The notes under the pieces are model-generated. The model did no database searches. It worked only from the letters and a program-made list of their open reading frames with translations, and had not been told where the DNA came from. DNA of 14,259 bases from an uncultured Alistipes sp. (GTDB lineage Bacteria; Bacteroidota; Bacteroidia; Bacteroidales; Rikenellaceae): NCBI GenBank assembly GCA_959604655.1, contig CAUHCL010000049.1, positions 1 to 14,259 of the forward strand. Direction: 5' to 3'. Below, in pieces: positions 1-7,804 of the stretch (position 1 is its first letter; each line of letters begins with the position of its first letter). A program made the position numbers and the translations under genes.

Positions 1-1
1 A

Positions 2-841
2 CATAAATCGTCAATTGTAGGAAGTGTATTTTCCTGTACGGGATTCTTTATTACGGCGATTTCGGTTTTAGGCAAAGATGCAAGATTATTTGGATTTCAA
101 CGAGTCCCGTTTATTGCCCGTGTAAAGGAATATGGGCATTCGGCAATGTTACTCGATTCTCGTAGGGCATTGAATATAGCATTTTGGAAAATTCATGGGC
201 AAATCCAGACATATTTTGTAGGTATATTGAGCGATATGCTGTGTACTCCCATTAATGTTATGGATCACGCACTACAAGCCACTTTGACTAACAGTAATCC
301 GATATTGCATCCTTCTCATTTGTACAGTTTATTTAAGGATTTTGATATTCGACATCCATTCTCAAATATACCTTGTTTTTATGAAGATTGGACCGATGAC
401 AGTAGTAGGATATTGATAGCGTGTGATCGTGAATTTCAAACAATGCTTCATAAATTAGGACTGGCATCGCAATATACACTGCCTTTATTAGAATATTACG
501 AATCATCAGACACAAAATCTCTCACGCGTAAGATAATATCAATAGAATCATTAAAAGGCTTAAAAGTTCCTATGACTATTTGCATAGGCGGCTATGCCCC
601 CGATTGGTGTAATCGTTATTTTACCGAAGACATACCATACGGACTTTTATTGATAAAATATGTTTGCCAATTGAACGATGTACTGACGCCAAATATTGAT
701 ATGATTATTACGTGGTATCAATCACAAGTCGGTAAATGTTATCTGGTCGGCGACAAGATATCTGACAGTGATGATATTAAAGAGATTGCATGCTTAAATA
801 GTGAATCTTTGCAAGTGCTGTTTCAGTCGATTAAAGTATAA
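2..841 (+). CDS. NAD/NADP octopine/nopaline (opine) dehydrogenase family protein, 5' partial
   Basis: The frame is open from base 2 to the TAA at 839-841, giving 279 visible residues; the start and the nucleotide-binding GxGxxG part of the Rossmann domain lie upstream of the window. The visible part begins with the end of the Rossmann domain (GFQRVPFIARVKEYG, about bases 77-142) and then carries the all-helical opine dehydrogenase domain: NPxxHP at about 296-313, FYEDW near 383, and EDIPYGLLLIKY at about 626-661. The family reductively condenses an alpha-keto acid with the amino group of an amino acid, using NAD(P)H; the His of NPxxHP is the likely catalytic base (inference). It overlaps the flippase gene by one base (TAATG), so the two are translationally coupled. 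In a polysaccharide operon it probably makes an N-(carboxyalkyl) amino acid that decorates the glycan, but the substrate cannot be read from the sequence. Internal ATGs such as 146 are not the start, because family-typical sequence precedes them. Confidence 0.8.
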   Translation, partial: HKSSIVGSVFSCTGFFITAISVLGKDARLFGFQRVPFIARVKEYGHSAMLLDSRRALNIAFWKIHGQIQTYFVGILSDMLCTPINVMDHALQATLTNSNPILHPSHLYSLFKDFDIRHPFSNIPCFYEDWTDDSSRILIACDREFQTMLHKLGLASQYTLPLLEYYESSDTKSLTRKIISIESLKGLKVPMTICIGGYAPDWCNRYFTEDIPYGLLLIKYVCQLNDVLTPNIDMIITWYQSQVGKCYLVGDKISDSDDIKEIACLNSESLQVLFQSIKV

Positions 842-2274
842 TGGCAGAATCTTTAGGCTATAAGGTTATAAGAGGTACAATTTGGGCTTCCATTGATCGA
901 ATAGGTACGATGGCATTGCAGTTTATTGTCAACCTTATATTGGCACGACTGCTTATGCCTAAAGACTTTGGCTATATTGGAATGCTTGCTATATTTATAT
1001 CTGTATCCCAGACATTGGTAGATGGTGGTTTCGGCTCCGCTCTGATTCAGAAAAAAGAACCAACGCAAAAGGATTATTCGACGATATTTTATTGGAATCT
1101 GATATTTTCGATTATTCTGTATGTCGTTTTGTATGTAGCAGCCCCTTATGTAGCTCTATTTTTCAAACTGCCATTATTGAGCAAGATCTTACGGGCGCAG
1201 GGATTGATATTGATAGTAAACGCTCTTGTTATAGTTCAAAATAATCGCCTGCGTAAGCAACTTGCATTTCAGACTATCGCACTGATTAATATCGGGTCTC
1301 TTATGGCTGCGTCTTTAATCGCAATATATGTTGCATATAAAGGATTCGGTGTATGGAGCCTTGTTATAATGCAGCTTATGTATGGTTTTTTACAGAATTG
1401 TTTGTTGTGGGGTGTCGTGCGGTGGGTTCCGGATTGGACATTCTCTTTCGAATCGTTGAAGAATTTGTTCGGATTCGGGGGGTATTTGCTGGCTGCAAAT
1501 ATATTGCAGGTAATATGTCTAAATATGCAGGGGATAATAATCGGTCGCAAATTCTCTGCTACACAAATGGGGTTTTATACACAGGCAAAAAAACTTGATG
1601 ATGTAGGTAGTACTACATTACCGAATATTATTGTACAAGTCATATTTCCTGTTTATTCGCAATTCCAGAATAATAAACAAAAATTGCAAGAATTGTTGGG
1701 CATGAGTGTGAGGATTATTTCTTATTTAATTTTCCCGTTGATGTTATTGCTTATATTGATATCCGAACAGCTAATCGTATTTTTGTATGGTGAGAAATGG
1801 TTACCTTGTGTACCATATTTTCAGATTTTGTGCTTTGGAGGTATATTCGCTTGTTTGCAAAATATCAATTATTATGCAGTAGCTGCAGTTGGTAAAAGCG
1901 AAGTATTATTCGGATGGAGTTTCTATAAATGGGGGATACTGTTAGCCTTATTATTAGTGGGTTCACTTTGGGGTATGTATGGCATATTATGGGGTATGGT
2001 TATCAGCAGTATCAATATTTTTATAGTTAATGCTGCTCTCGCGTTCAAATATGTCGGTTATACAATATCGAGGCAAGTGCGAGATGTTATTCCGTGTCTA
2101 ATAATAGGTTTATTAAGTTTTGTTTGTGCCTATTTGTTCAAAATTTATATTCCGAATATGCACTTCATTGTAATCGGATTGTCATTTGGGGCTATTTATA
2201 TAGCTATGACTTGGATATTCCATCTGCAGGTGGTAACCGATATTGTTCATATAAGAATGTCTTTGATAAAGTAA
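841..2274 (+). CDS. wzx: Polysaccharide repeat-unit flippase (Wzx, MOP superfamily, WzxC/TuaB-like)
   Basis: This 477-residue, very hydrophobic protein has about 12-14 predicted membrane segments, the usual size for Wzx flippases. The N-terminus matches the WzxC/TuaB-like branch: GTIWASIDRIGTMALQFIVN, then LARLLMPKDFGYIGM and DGGFGSALIQKKEPT (about residues 12-80). A later stretch, QNNRLRKQLAFQTIALINIG (about 128-147), is also typical of that branch. It acts in the inner membrane, turning undecaprenyl-diphosphate-linked repeat units from the cytoplasmic to the periplasmic side so that Wzy can polymerise them. The start overlaps the stop of the opine-dehydrogenase-like gene, and the LicD gene follows after 7 bases, so the three are surely co-transcribed. 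Codon use is strongly A+T-rich, as in the next genes. The specific glycan cannot be deduced. Confidence 0.92.
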   Translation: MAESLGYKVIRGTIWASIDRIGTMALQFIVNLILARLLMPKDFGYIGMLAIFISVSQTLVDGGFGSALIQKKEPTQKDYSTIFYWNLIFSIILYVVLYVAAPYVALFFKLPLLSKILRAQGLILIVNALVIVQNNRLRKQLAFQTIALINIGSLMAASLIAIYVAYKGFGVWSLVIMQLMYGFLQNCLLWGVVRWVPDWTFSFESLKNLFGFGGYLLAANILQVICLNMQGIIIGRKFSATQMGFYTQAKKLDDVGSTTLPNIIVQVIFPVYSQFQNNKQKLQELLGMSVRIISYLIFPLMLLLILISEQLIVFLYGEKWLPCVPYFQILCFGGIFACLQNINYYAVAAVGKSEVLFGWSFYKWGILLALLLVGSLWGMYGILWGMVISSINIFIVNAALAFKYVGYTISRQVRDVIPCLIIGLLSFVCAYLFKIYIPNMHFIVIGLSFGAIYIAMTWIFHLQVVTDIVHIRMSLIK

Positions 2275-2281
2275 CATTATT

Positions 2282-3094
2282 ATGATAGATCCTAAACTTC
2301 AGGCAGAGTTACGAGAGCGATTTAACCCGGATGATTCGATATTGCGCCGCCATCAGTTGCGTATGCTTGATATGCTAAAATATATTGATAAAATATGTCA
2401 AGAAAATAAAATTCCATATTGGTTAAGTTCCGGTACTTGTTTGGGGGCAGTACGCCATGGTGGTTTTATTCCTTGGGATGACGATGTGGATATTGAGATG
2501 CTTAAATCCGATTATTCACGATTTAAGCAGATTATGGATGAAAGCACAGGTAATAATGTTGTATTTCAAACACATGATTCGGATTCGGAATATTTTGCTC
2601 CATATGGAAAGATTCGGGATTTAAGATCAATAATTGAGGAAGGAAATAGCCATGATAGATACTACAAATATCGTGGGGTATATATAGATGTTTTTGCCAT
2701 AGAACCATCGACGTCAAGGCTTATTACACGTATTTCAGGCGGTATGCAAAGTCGGTTACAATATCCATTGTCAAAAATACGAAATCGAGTGATGAGAAAA
2801 TTGACCACAAATATTATGTATATTATTCTTTCAAGATTCATTTATCCGATATTCTCGTTAATTACATGCCGTAAATCAAGCCGGATATTGCGTCATATTC
2901 ACGGCAGCGGATTTGTTGGTCCTCGATATTGCAAAGACTTATTTCCTTTGACATATATATCTTTCGAAGGATGTTTATTTCCTGTTCCTAATAACTATCA
3001 ACACTATTTATCTGCTATTTATGGTGACTATATGAAGATACCAGAATTGTCCAAAATACATGCTCATATTTCGAACGTAATATTGAACCCATGA
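2282..3094 (+). CDS. LicD family phosphotransferase
   Basis: This 270-residue soluble or peripheral protein carries the LicD signature: the conserved segment runs from LRMLDMLKYIDKICQENKIP (about residues 26-45) into SSGTCLGAVRHGGFIPWDDD (49-68), then VDIEM. Asp66, Asp67, Asp68 and Asp70 are the expected metal-binding acidic cluster of the nucleotidyltransferase-like fold. LicD proteins move a phospho-alcohol such as phosphocholine from a CDP donor to a sugar; relatives in other bacteria are associated with ribitol-phosphate or phosphoethanolamine. A further family-like segment, YKYRGVYIDVFAIEP (about 128-142), describes the second half of the core. It sits between flippase and polymerase genes, so the acceptor is probably a sugar of the repeat unit. 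No CDP-choline synthesis genes are visible, so the transferred group is unknown. Confidence 0.9.
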   Translation: MIDPKLQAELRERFNPDDSILRRHQLRMLDMLKYIDKICQENKIPYWLSSGTCLGAVRHGGFIPWDDDVDIEMLKSDYSRFKQIMDESTGNNVVFQTHDSDSEYFAPYGKIRDLRSIIEEGNSHDRYYKYRGVYIDVFAIEPSTSRLITRISGGMQSRLQYPLSKIRNRVMRKLTTNIMYIILSRFIYPIFSLITCRKSSRILRHIHGSGFVGPRYCKDLFPLTYISFEGCLFPVPNNYQHYLSAIYGDYMKIPELSKIHAHISNVILNP

Positions 3095-3162
3095 AAAAAT
3101 ACCTTGTCTTGTCAACTGCAAATACAAATAAAATAGAATTGGATTCTTCGGATCATAGATAA
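3091..3162 (+). other. Possible 23-codon ORF overlapping the licD-like stop
   Basis: An ATG at 3091 overlaps the TGA of the LicD gene in an ATGA arrangement and opens a short frame ending at TAA 3160-3162. The peptide begins MKKYLVLSTANTNKIEL and has no recognisable domain, signal peptide or lipobox. The overlap suggests it could be translated by re-initiation. It could be a real small peptide, the remnant start of a gene replaced during exchange of capsule genes, or chance. It lies in the 78-base gap before the polymerase gene, which otherwise shows nothing. Confidence 0.15.
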
Positions 3163-3172
3163 AATTTATAAA

Positions 3173-4489
3173 ATGCTATTTGCATCTATTTCTTTGGCGT
3201 TTATTCAGCTGATTCTCATCGTAGCAATAGCATATTTAGAATATCGAAGAAAATCAGTGTCGATTTTCTTATGGGCAATGCTATTGGGACTATTTGGTCT
3301 AATGCACTTTATTACTGTTGTTTCAAATTCAGCCGAGTATCCTTTATGGGTATATGACAGTGCGTCGCTCTTTGTTATAGGTTTTTGTATTATTTACTTG
3401 ATCATACGTGCTGTATGCCCTATTTATGCTATCAAATTTCCCAAATGGACAGAAATATCAGAGAAATCGTTTACCATTCGAGAAAAAAAGTTTATAAAAA
3501 TCACAGTTCTTATTCTTTTTATAACAGTAGTATATAGAATTCACCAAATGGTGAATGGTGTCGGAGGGCTATTGGAGACGAGTTGGAGTTCCGGACGAGA
3601 AGTTGGGATGGACAGTAAATATTTTAATGGTGGGCAGATTATAGTTTGTTTATATAACTATGCGTGTTCTGCAATATTATTATCTATATTATGCAAAAAA
3701 CGAAATCAAGCGGTCTTCTGTACTCTGCTTATTATTTCTTGTGTTATAATAACAAGGAATAGAGTGGTCGTTTTACCAATAATGATATCAGTAATTGCAT
3801 ATTACTTGTATAACGGCACGAAAATGTCTCTAAATAAGATGTTTACTCTTGGTGTGATAGGGGCGATCTCCGTGTTGGCTATATATGCACTTCAGATATT
3901 TAGATATTATGGTAATTTTATTCAGTTTGCCAATCTATTCGAATTAAATGATTTTTCTAATCATATATTGCAAAACATGTCTGAAGGGAAAGGCGATGTC
4001 GGACTTCGAAAGGCATTCTATCATTTTATTTATCATAATAATCAATTCGAGAATTTCGCTCAGGGACATACTTATATAAGGATATTGTTGATATTTATTC
4101 CCACATCGTGGTCGCTGGGACTTAAACCGCCAGATTTTGCCATTTCCATGGGGACGGCTATGGGAACAGGAATTGAAGGGTTCAGTATGCATCCGACGCT
4201 TTTTGGTGATTGTTATGCTAATTTCGGATATTGGGGAATTTTTGCAGGAGCTTTCTGGGCCTTGTTTGCACAAATATTTGATTATTTGATTTATCACCAA
4301 AAAATTATTATTAAGATATGCCTAATCGTATTATGCGGAAATGCTTATATCATAATAGGTAGAGGAGCTGTGTACAATGCTTGTATTTGGTTGGTCTGGG
4401 GAACGATATTGATGTTTATGGTTCATTATGGTACAGGCTCTTGTAAAAGACGATCTAACAACGTAATACATACCGTGAAATATGATTAG
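3173..4489 (+). CDS. wzy: Oligosaccharide repeat-unit polymerase (Wzy-type)
   Basis: This 438-residue integral membrane protein has roughly 11-12 hydrophobic segments. Wzy proteins are poorly conserved, so the call rests on topology, size, context and a few typical features: a charged cytoplasmic stretch followed by ITRNRVVVLPIMISVIAYYL (about residues 193-212), a large hydrophilic loop containing the FxHFIYHNNQFENFAQGHTY region (about 283-302), and the late motif SMHPTLFGDCYANFGYWGI (about 341-359), which recurs in O-antigen polymerases of this type. It would join flipped repeat units in the periplasm by block transfer from the lipid carrier. It follows the LicD gene by 78 bases and precedes a glycosyltransferase by 41 bases in an evident operon. 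No earlier ATG is available in frame. An O-antigen ligase is a less likely alternative given the family resemblance. Confidence 0.8.
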   Translation: MLFASISLAFIQLILIVAIAYLEYRRKSVSIFLWAMLLGLFGLMHFITVVSNSAEYPLWVYDSASLFVIGFCIIYLIIRAVCPIYAIKFPKWTEISEKSFTIREKKFIKITVLILFITVVYRIHQMVNGVGGLLETSWSSGREVGMDSKYFNGGQIIVCLYNYACSAILLSILCKKRNQAVFCTLLIISCVIITRNRVVVLPIMISVIAYYLYNGTKMSLNKMFTLGVIGAISVLAIYALQIFRYYGNFIQFANLFELNDFSNHILQNMSEGKGDVGLRKAFYHFIYHNNQFENFAQGHTYIRILLIFIPTSWSLGLKPPDFAISMGTAMGTGIEGFSMHPTLFGDCYANFGYWGIFAGAFWALFAQIFDYLIYHQKIIIKICLIVLCGNAYIIIGRGAVYNACIWLVWGTILMFMVHYGTGSCKRRSNNVIHTVKYD

Positions 4490-4530
4490 TTATAGGCATT
4501 TCAGTTTTAATAACTACCAACTTTAGAAAA

Positions 4531-5607
4531 ATGAAAATTGTACTTATCGATACCGCTGTACCTATTAATTCTCGTAATAAAAAAATTCTGGAATCATTAA
4601 AAAAACATTTTCCTCATTATGAGTTGCATTTGATATCCTGGTTACGAGGTGGAGCAGTTGTTATTCCCGAGGATACGGAAAAATGGGTATCCCATTTTTA
4701 TATTAAGGCGGCCCCTTTGGGAAGACGTATTGCAAAACTCCAAAACATTTTTGGATTTGCACGATATGTAAATCATATAATAAGAAAGATATCCCCAGAT
4801 TTGATTATAGCATCACATTGGGATACGTTGTTGTGTGTATCTGAACGAAATATTAAGAACAAAATATTGGTTTATGAAAATTTAGACATGCCGGATATTC
4901 CCGGATTAGTTGGTCGACTTGTTAGAATAGCAGAGAGAAGAAAGGCAAAAAAAGCAAAAATTATGATTTGCGCATCTCGTTTCTTTGTCGAACAATATCC
5001 AGACAATATTAATAAAGCTATTCTTGAGAATAAATCTGCTCTTTTCTTTCAAAATGAAATATATAGTGTAAATAATCCTTTACGTGTTTCTTTCGTAGGC
5101 AGTATTCGGTATTTCCCTATTTTGAAAAATTTAATCATTGCTTTAAAAAACGATCCTAGATTTTCCTTGGCATTTCATGGTAGCGGTGAGGCGCTTGAGG
5201 CTTTAAAAACATTTTCTATCGGTTGCAAAAATGTGAGTTTTACCGGAAACTATCAATATGAAGATGTACTTAACTTTTATAAGCAAACAGATGTTATATG
5301 GGCTGCATATCCAAATAAAAGTGCAAATGTAAAATATGCTATATCCAATAAATATCACGAATCATTATTAACGGGGGTTCCATGTGTATATTCTGAAAAC
5401 ACTTGTTTAGGAGAGTATGTTGCTGATAATGGATTGGGGTTTACTGTAAATCCATATGATGTCGCTTCTATAAAATCTTTATTTGAGTCATTACATTCTA
5501 ATAAGAACTTGCTGTTATCTGCCCATGTTTCACTATTGGAACATAACAAAAAGGAAACATCGTGGGACGACGATTTTGTGGCAATATATAAGGCGATTCT
5601 TCAATAG
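4531..5607 (+). CDS. Glycosyltransferase, GT4-like (GT-B fold)
   Basis: This 358-residue protein has no membrane segments and shows the two-domain layout of GT-B enzymes. The N-terminal half (about 1-180) starts MKIVLIDTAVPINSRNKK and contains SPDLIIASHWDTLLCVSERN (about 88-107). The C-terminal nucleotide-sugar half begins LRVSFVGSIRYFPILKNL (about 184-201) and has SFTGNYQYEDVLNFYKQTDV (about 236-255), then NKYHESLLTGVPCVYSE (about 273-289), in which Glu276 matches the conserved acidic residue of the GT4 donor site. It would add one sugar to the growing lipid-linked repeat unit on the cytoplasmic face. It sits between the polymerase and wecB, so UDP-ManNAc is one possible donor, but neither donor nor linkage can be read from the sequence. 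Confidence 0.8.
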   Translation: MKIVLIDTAVPINSRNKKILESLKKHFPHYELHLISWLRGGAVVIPEDTEKWVSHFYIKAAPLGRRIAKLQNIFGFARYVNHIIRKISPDLIIASHWDTLLCVSERNIKNKILVYENLDMPDIPGLVGRLVRIAERRKAKKAKIMICASRFFVEQYPDNINKAILENKSALFFQNEIYSVNNPLRVSFVGSIRYFPILKNLIIALKNDPRFSLAFHGSGEALEALKTFSIGCKNVSFTGNYQYEDVLNFYKQTDVIWAAYPNKSANVKYAISNKYHESLLTGVPCVYSENTCLGEYVADNGLGFTVNPYDVASIKSLFESLHSNKNLLLSAHVSLLEHNKKETSWDDDFVAIYKAILQ

Positions 5608-5673
5608 GCTATTTCTACATAGCAAATAATATTTTGATCTCTTTTTGCAGATCGTATCCTAATTATATAAATT

Positions 5674-6846
5674 ATGAAAAAAGTTATGCTCGTTTTCGGC
5701 ACTCGTCCCGAGGCTATAAAAATGGCGCCGCTTGTGAAGGAATTTCATAAACATCCTAAACAAGTTGAAACTATTGTTTGTGTTACGGGGCAACATCGCG
5801 AGATGCTGGATCAAGTGTTGCGAATATTCGATATTACGCCCGATTATGACCTTAATATAATGAAGCAGGGCCAAGATCTTTATGATGTTACTGCCCGTGT
5901 TTTGGTCGGTATGCGTGATGTGCTCGACAAGGTTAAACCCGATGTTGTTCTTGTCCATGGTGATACGACGACATCCACAGCGGCTGCATTGGCTGCTTTT
6001 TATCAGCAGATACCTGTCGGACATGTTGAGGCCGGACTTCGCACGCACAACATTTACAGTCCTTGGCCCGAAGAGATTAACAGACAAGTTACCGGCAGAA
6101 TTGCCACTTTCCATTTTGCTCCAACGCAGTTGAGCCGTCAGAATCTGTTGAAAGAGAATGTTGATAATAGCCATATAGTCGTGACTGGCAATACGGTTAT
6201 TGACGCATTGTATATGGTTGTAGATAAAATCAAAAATGATGCACAGCTCTCGCAATCATTGACCGATGCTCTCACAGAGAGTGGTTATGATGTAAATCGT
6301 TTGAATGATGGCAAGAAACTGGTTTTGATAACTGGTCATCGGCGTGAGAATTTTGGTAATGGATTTATCTCGATATGCAAGGCCATAAAGACGCTTACTG
6401 AGCAATTTCCTGAGGTGGATTTTGTGTATCCGATGCACATGAATCCTAATGTACGCAAACCTATTCATGAGGTATTTGGTGAGAATTTGTCGAATTTGGG
6501 AAATATGTTTTTCATCGAACCTCTTGAATATTTGGCATTCGTATATCTGATGGATAAGTCAACAATAGTACTGACTGACAGCGGGGGCATACAAGAGGAG
6601 GCTCCGGGATTGGGTAAACCTGTATTGGTGATGCGTGATACTACAGAGCGTCCCGAGGCACTGGATGCGGGTACAGTGAAACTTGTCGGTACTGATTACG
6701 ACAAGATTGTCGATGAGGTGTCGATATTGTTAACTAATGTCACAGCATACGAAAAAATGAGTCAAGCGGTAAATCCATATGGAGACGGACTTGCTTGTGA
6801 AAGAATTATATCTTTTATTAATGCGGACCAATATCATAACGTTTGA
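5674..6846 (+). CDS. wecB: UDP-N-acetylglucosamine 2-epimerase (non-hydrolysing)
   Basis: This 390-residue protein is the usual length for WecB/MnaA. It interconverts UDP-GlcNAc and UDP-ManNAc in the cytoplasm. All signature motifs are present in order: FGTRPEAIKMAPL (residues 8-20), TGQHREM (38-44), HGDTTTS with Asp97, GHVEAGLRT with Glu119, PWPEEINR with Glu133, TGNTVIDAL (171-179), TGHRRENFG with His222, YPMHMNPNVR, and TDSGGIQEEAPGLGKPVL. Asp97, Glu119, Glu133 and His222 correspond to the catalytic residues known for the family. It follows the GT4 gene by 66 bases holding only weak small hairpins (5608-5623 and 5636-5653). No UDP-ManNAc dehydrogenase (WecC) accompanies it here, so the product may be used as ManNAc rather than ManNAcA. 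Its codon use is less A+T-rich than that of the genes before it. Confidence 0.97.
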   Translation: MKKVMLVFGTRPEAIKMAPLVKEFHKHPKQVETIVCVTGQHREMLDQVLRIFDITPDYDLNIMKQGQDLYDVTARVLVGMRDVLDKVKPDVVLVHGDTTTSTAAALAAFYQQIPVGHVEAGLRTHNIYSPWPEEINRQVTGRIATFHFAPTQLSRQNLLKENVDNSHIVVTGNTVIDALYMVVDKIKNDAQLSQSLTDALTESGYDVNRLNDGKKLVLITGHRRENFGNGFISICKAIKTLTEQFPEVDFVYPMHMNPNVRKPIHEVFGENLSNLGNMFFIEPLEYLAFVYLMDKSTIVLTDSGGIQEEAPGLGKPVLVMRDTTERPEALDAGTVKLVGTDYDKIVDEVSILLTNVTAYEKMSQAVNPYGDGLACERIISFINADQYHNV

Positions 6847-7023
6847 TTTGGTTTTGAGATTTAATGTGATATAATTTAACTGGTTAACACTTTGTGCCAT
6901 TGAGCGTTTTCGCAAAAATATTGAAAAACTTTGTTGAATGTTATTATCGCCATTCGTTGCTATTTTATACTTGATAATGTTGAAGATAAAGTATACACTT
7001 GATATATCCCGACCCGACTAACT
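6847..7023 (+). other. 177-base intergenic stretch, possible weak internal promoter
   Basis: This is the longest gap inside the polysaccharide operon. No ORF or strong terminator was seen. TACACTTG at 6994-7001 is one base off the Bacteroidetes -7 box TAnnTTTG and lies 20 bases after a CTTG at 6970-6973 that could serve as the -33 box. TTAAC occurs at 6876-6880 and 6884-6888. The gap marks a step in base composition, so it may be an old junction between acquired blocks. Promoter activity is only a possibility. Confidence 0.2.
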
Positions 7024-7797
7024 ATGGTGAATGAACTTGTAAGTATTATAACTCCGACATATAACTGCGGTAGGTTTATCGGGGAGACAATCGAAAGTGT
7101 CATTTCCCAAACGTATTCAAACTGGGAAATGCTAATCGTTGATGATTGTTCTACGGATGATACATGTGAAACAGTCTCAAAATATATTGCAAATGATTCC
7201 CGCATAATATATCATCGTCTTGCGACAAACTCTGGTGCAGCAATCGCAAGAAATGAAGCGCTCCGAATGGCTCGAGGGCGTTGGGTTGCCTTTCTTGACA
7301 GCGATGATTTATGGGCGCCCACAAAGTTGGAACGTCAGATTGCATTTATGAATGATCATAATTTCGCTTTCAGTTATCATGATTATGTAGAGATTGATGA
7401 ACAAAACAAAGAATTGGGTATATATGTCAGCGGCAAAAAGCATGTTAAAAAGTTTGATATGTTTGCCTGTTGTTGGCCGGGTTGCTTGTCGGTAATGTAT
7501 GACGCTGAAAAGATAGGACTGATACAGATTGAGGACGTAAAGAAGAATAACGATACAGCTATATGGCTCAAAGTTATTTGTAAAACAGATTGTCATTTGT
7601 TGAAGGAATGTTTGGCTCGCTACCGCCGTCGCTCAAATAGTATTACGCCTAAACCGCTATGGAAACGCATTTGGGCGCATTATCCGCTGTTCCGTGTCGC
7701 TGAAAAAATGAATCCGATTAAGGCTGCTTTTTGGGTGCTAATTAACGTCGCGGGGAATGCGTATAAAAAGCTTCTATATGTAAAAAAATATAATTAA
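7024..7797 (+). CDS. Glycosyltransferase family 2 protein
   Basis: This 257-residue protein has a GT-A fold. The N-terminal catalytic domain begins VSIITPTYNCGRFIGETIES (about 6-25), followed by MLIVDDCSTDDT with Asp40/Asp41 for nucleotide binding, GAAIARNEALRMARGRWVAF (about 71-90), and the metal-binding DSD triad in FLDSDDLW (92-94). The rest is about 150 residues and ends in a basic, aromatic segment likely to lie against the membrane (KAAFWVLINVAGNAYKKLL near the C-terminus). It would add a sugar to the lipid-linked intermediate. It is followed by the aminotransferase gene after 7 bases. Small GT2 enzymes of this type often act as the second transferase after the initiating enzyme, but order and donor are inference. 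Confidence 0.9.
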   Translation: MVNELVSIITPTYNCGRFIGETIESVISQTYSNWEMLIVDDCSTDDTCETVSKYIANDSRIIYHRLATNSGAAIARNEALRMARGRWVAFLDSDDLWAPTKLERQIAFMNDHNFAFSYHDYVEIDEQNKELGIYVSGKKHVKKFDMFACCWPGCLSVMYDAEKIGLIQIEDVKKNNDTAIWLKVICKTDCHLLKECLARYRRRSNSITPKPLWKRIWAHYPLFRVAEKMNPIKAAFWVLINVAGNAYKKLLYVKKYN

Positions 7798-7804
7798 TAT
7801 CTAT

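Noticed and set aside
146..841. ATG at 146 as a true start of the first gene
   Set aside because: The same frame is open back to base 2 and encodes family-typical sequence (VPFIARVKEYG), so the gene begins before the window.
5608..5653. Small hairpins GCTAT/ATAGC and GATCT/AGATC between GT4 and wecB
   Set aside because: Stems of five pairs, A+T-rich and without a good T-run afterwards; too weak to call a terminator inside an operon.
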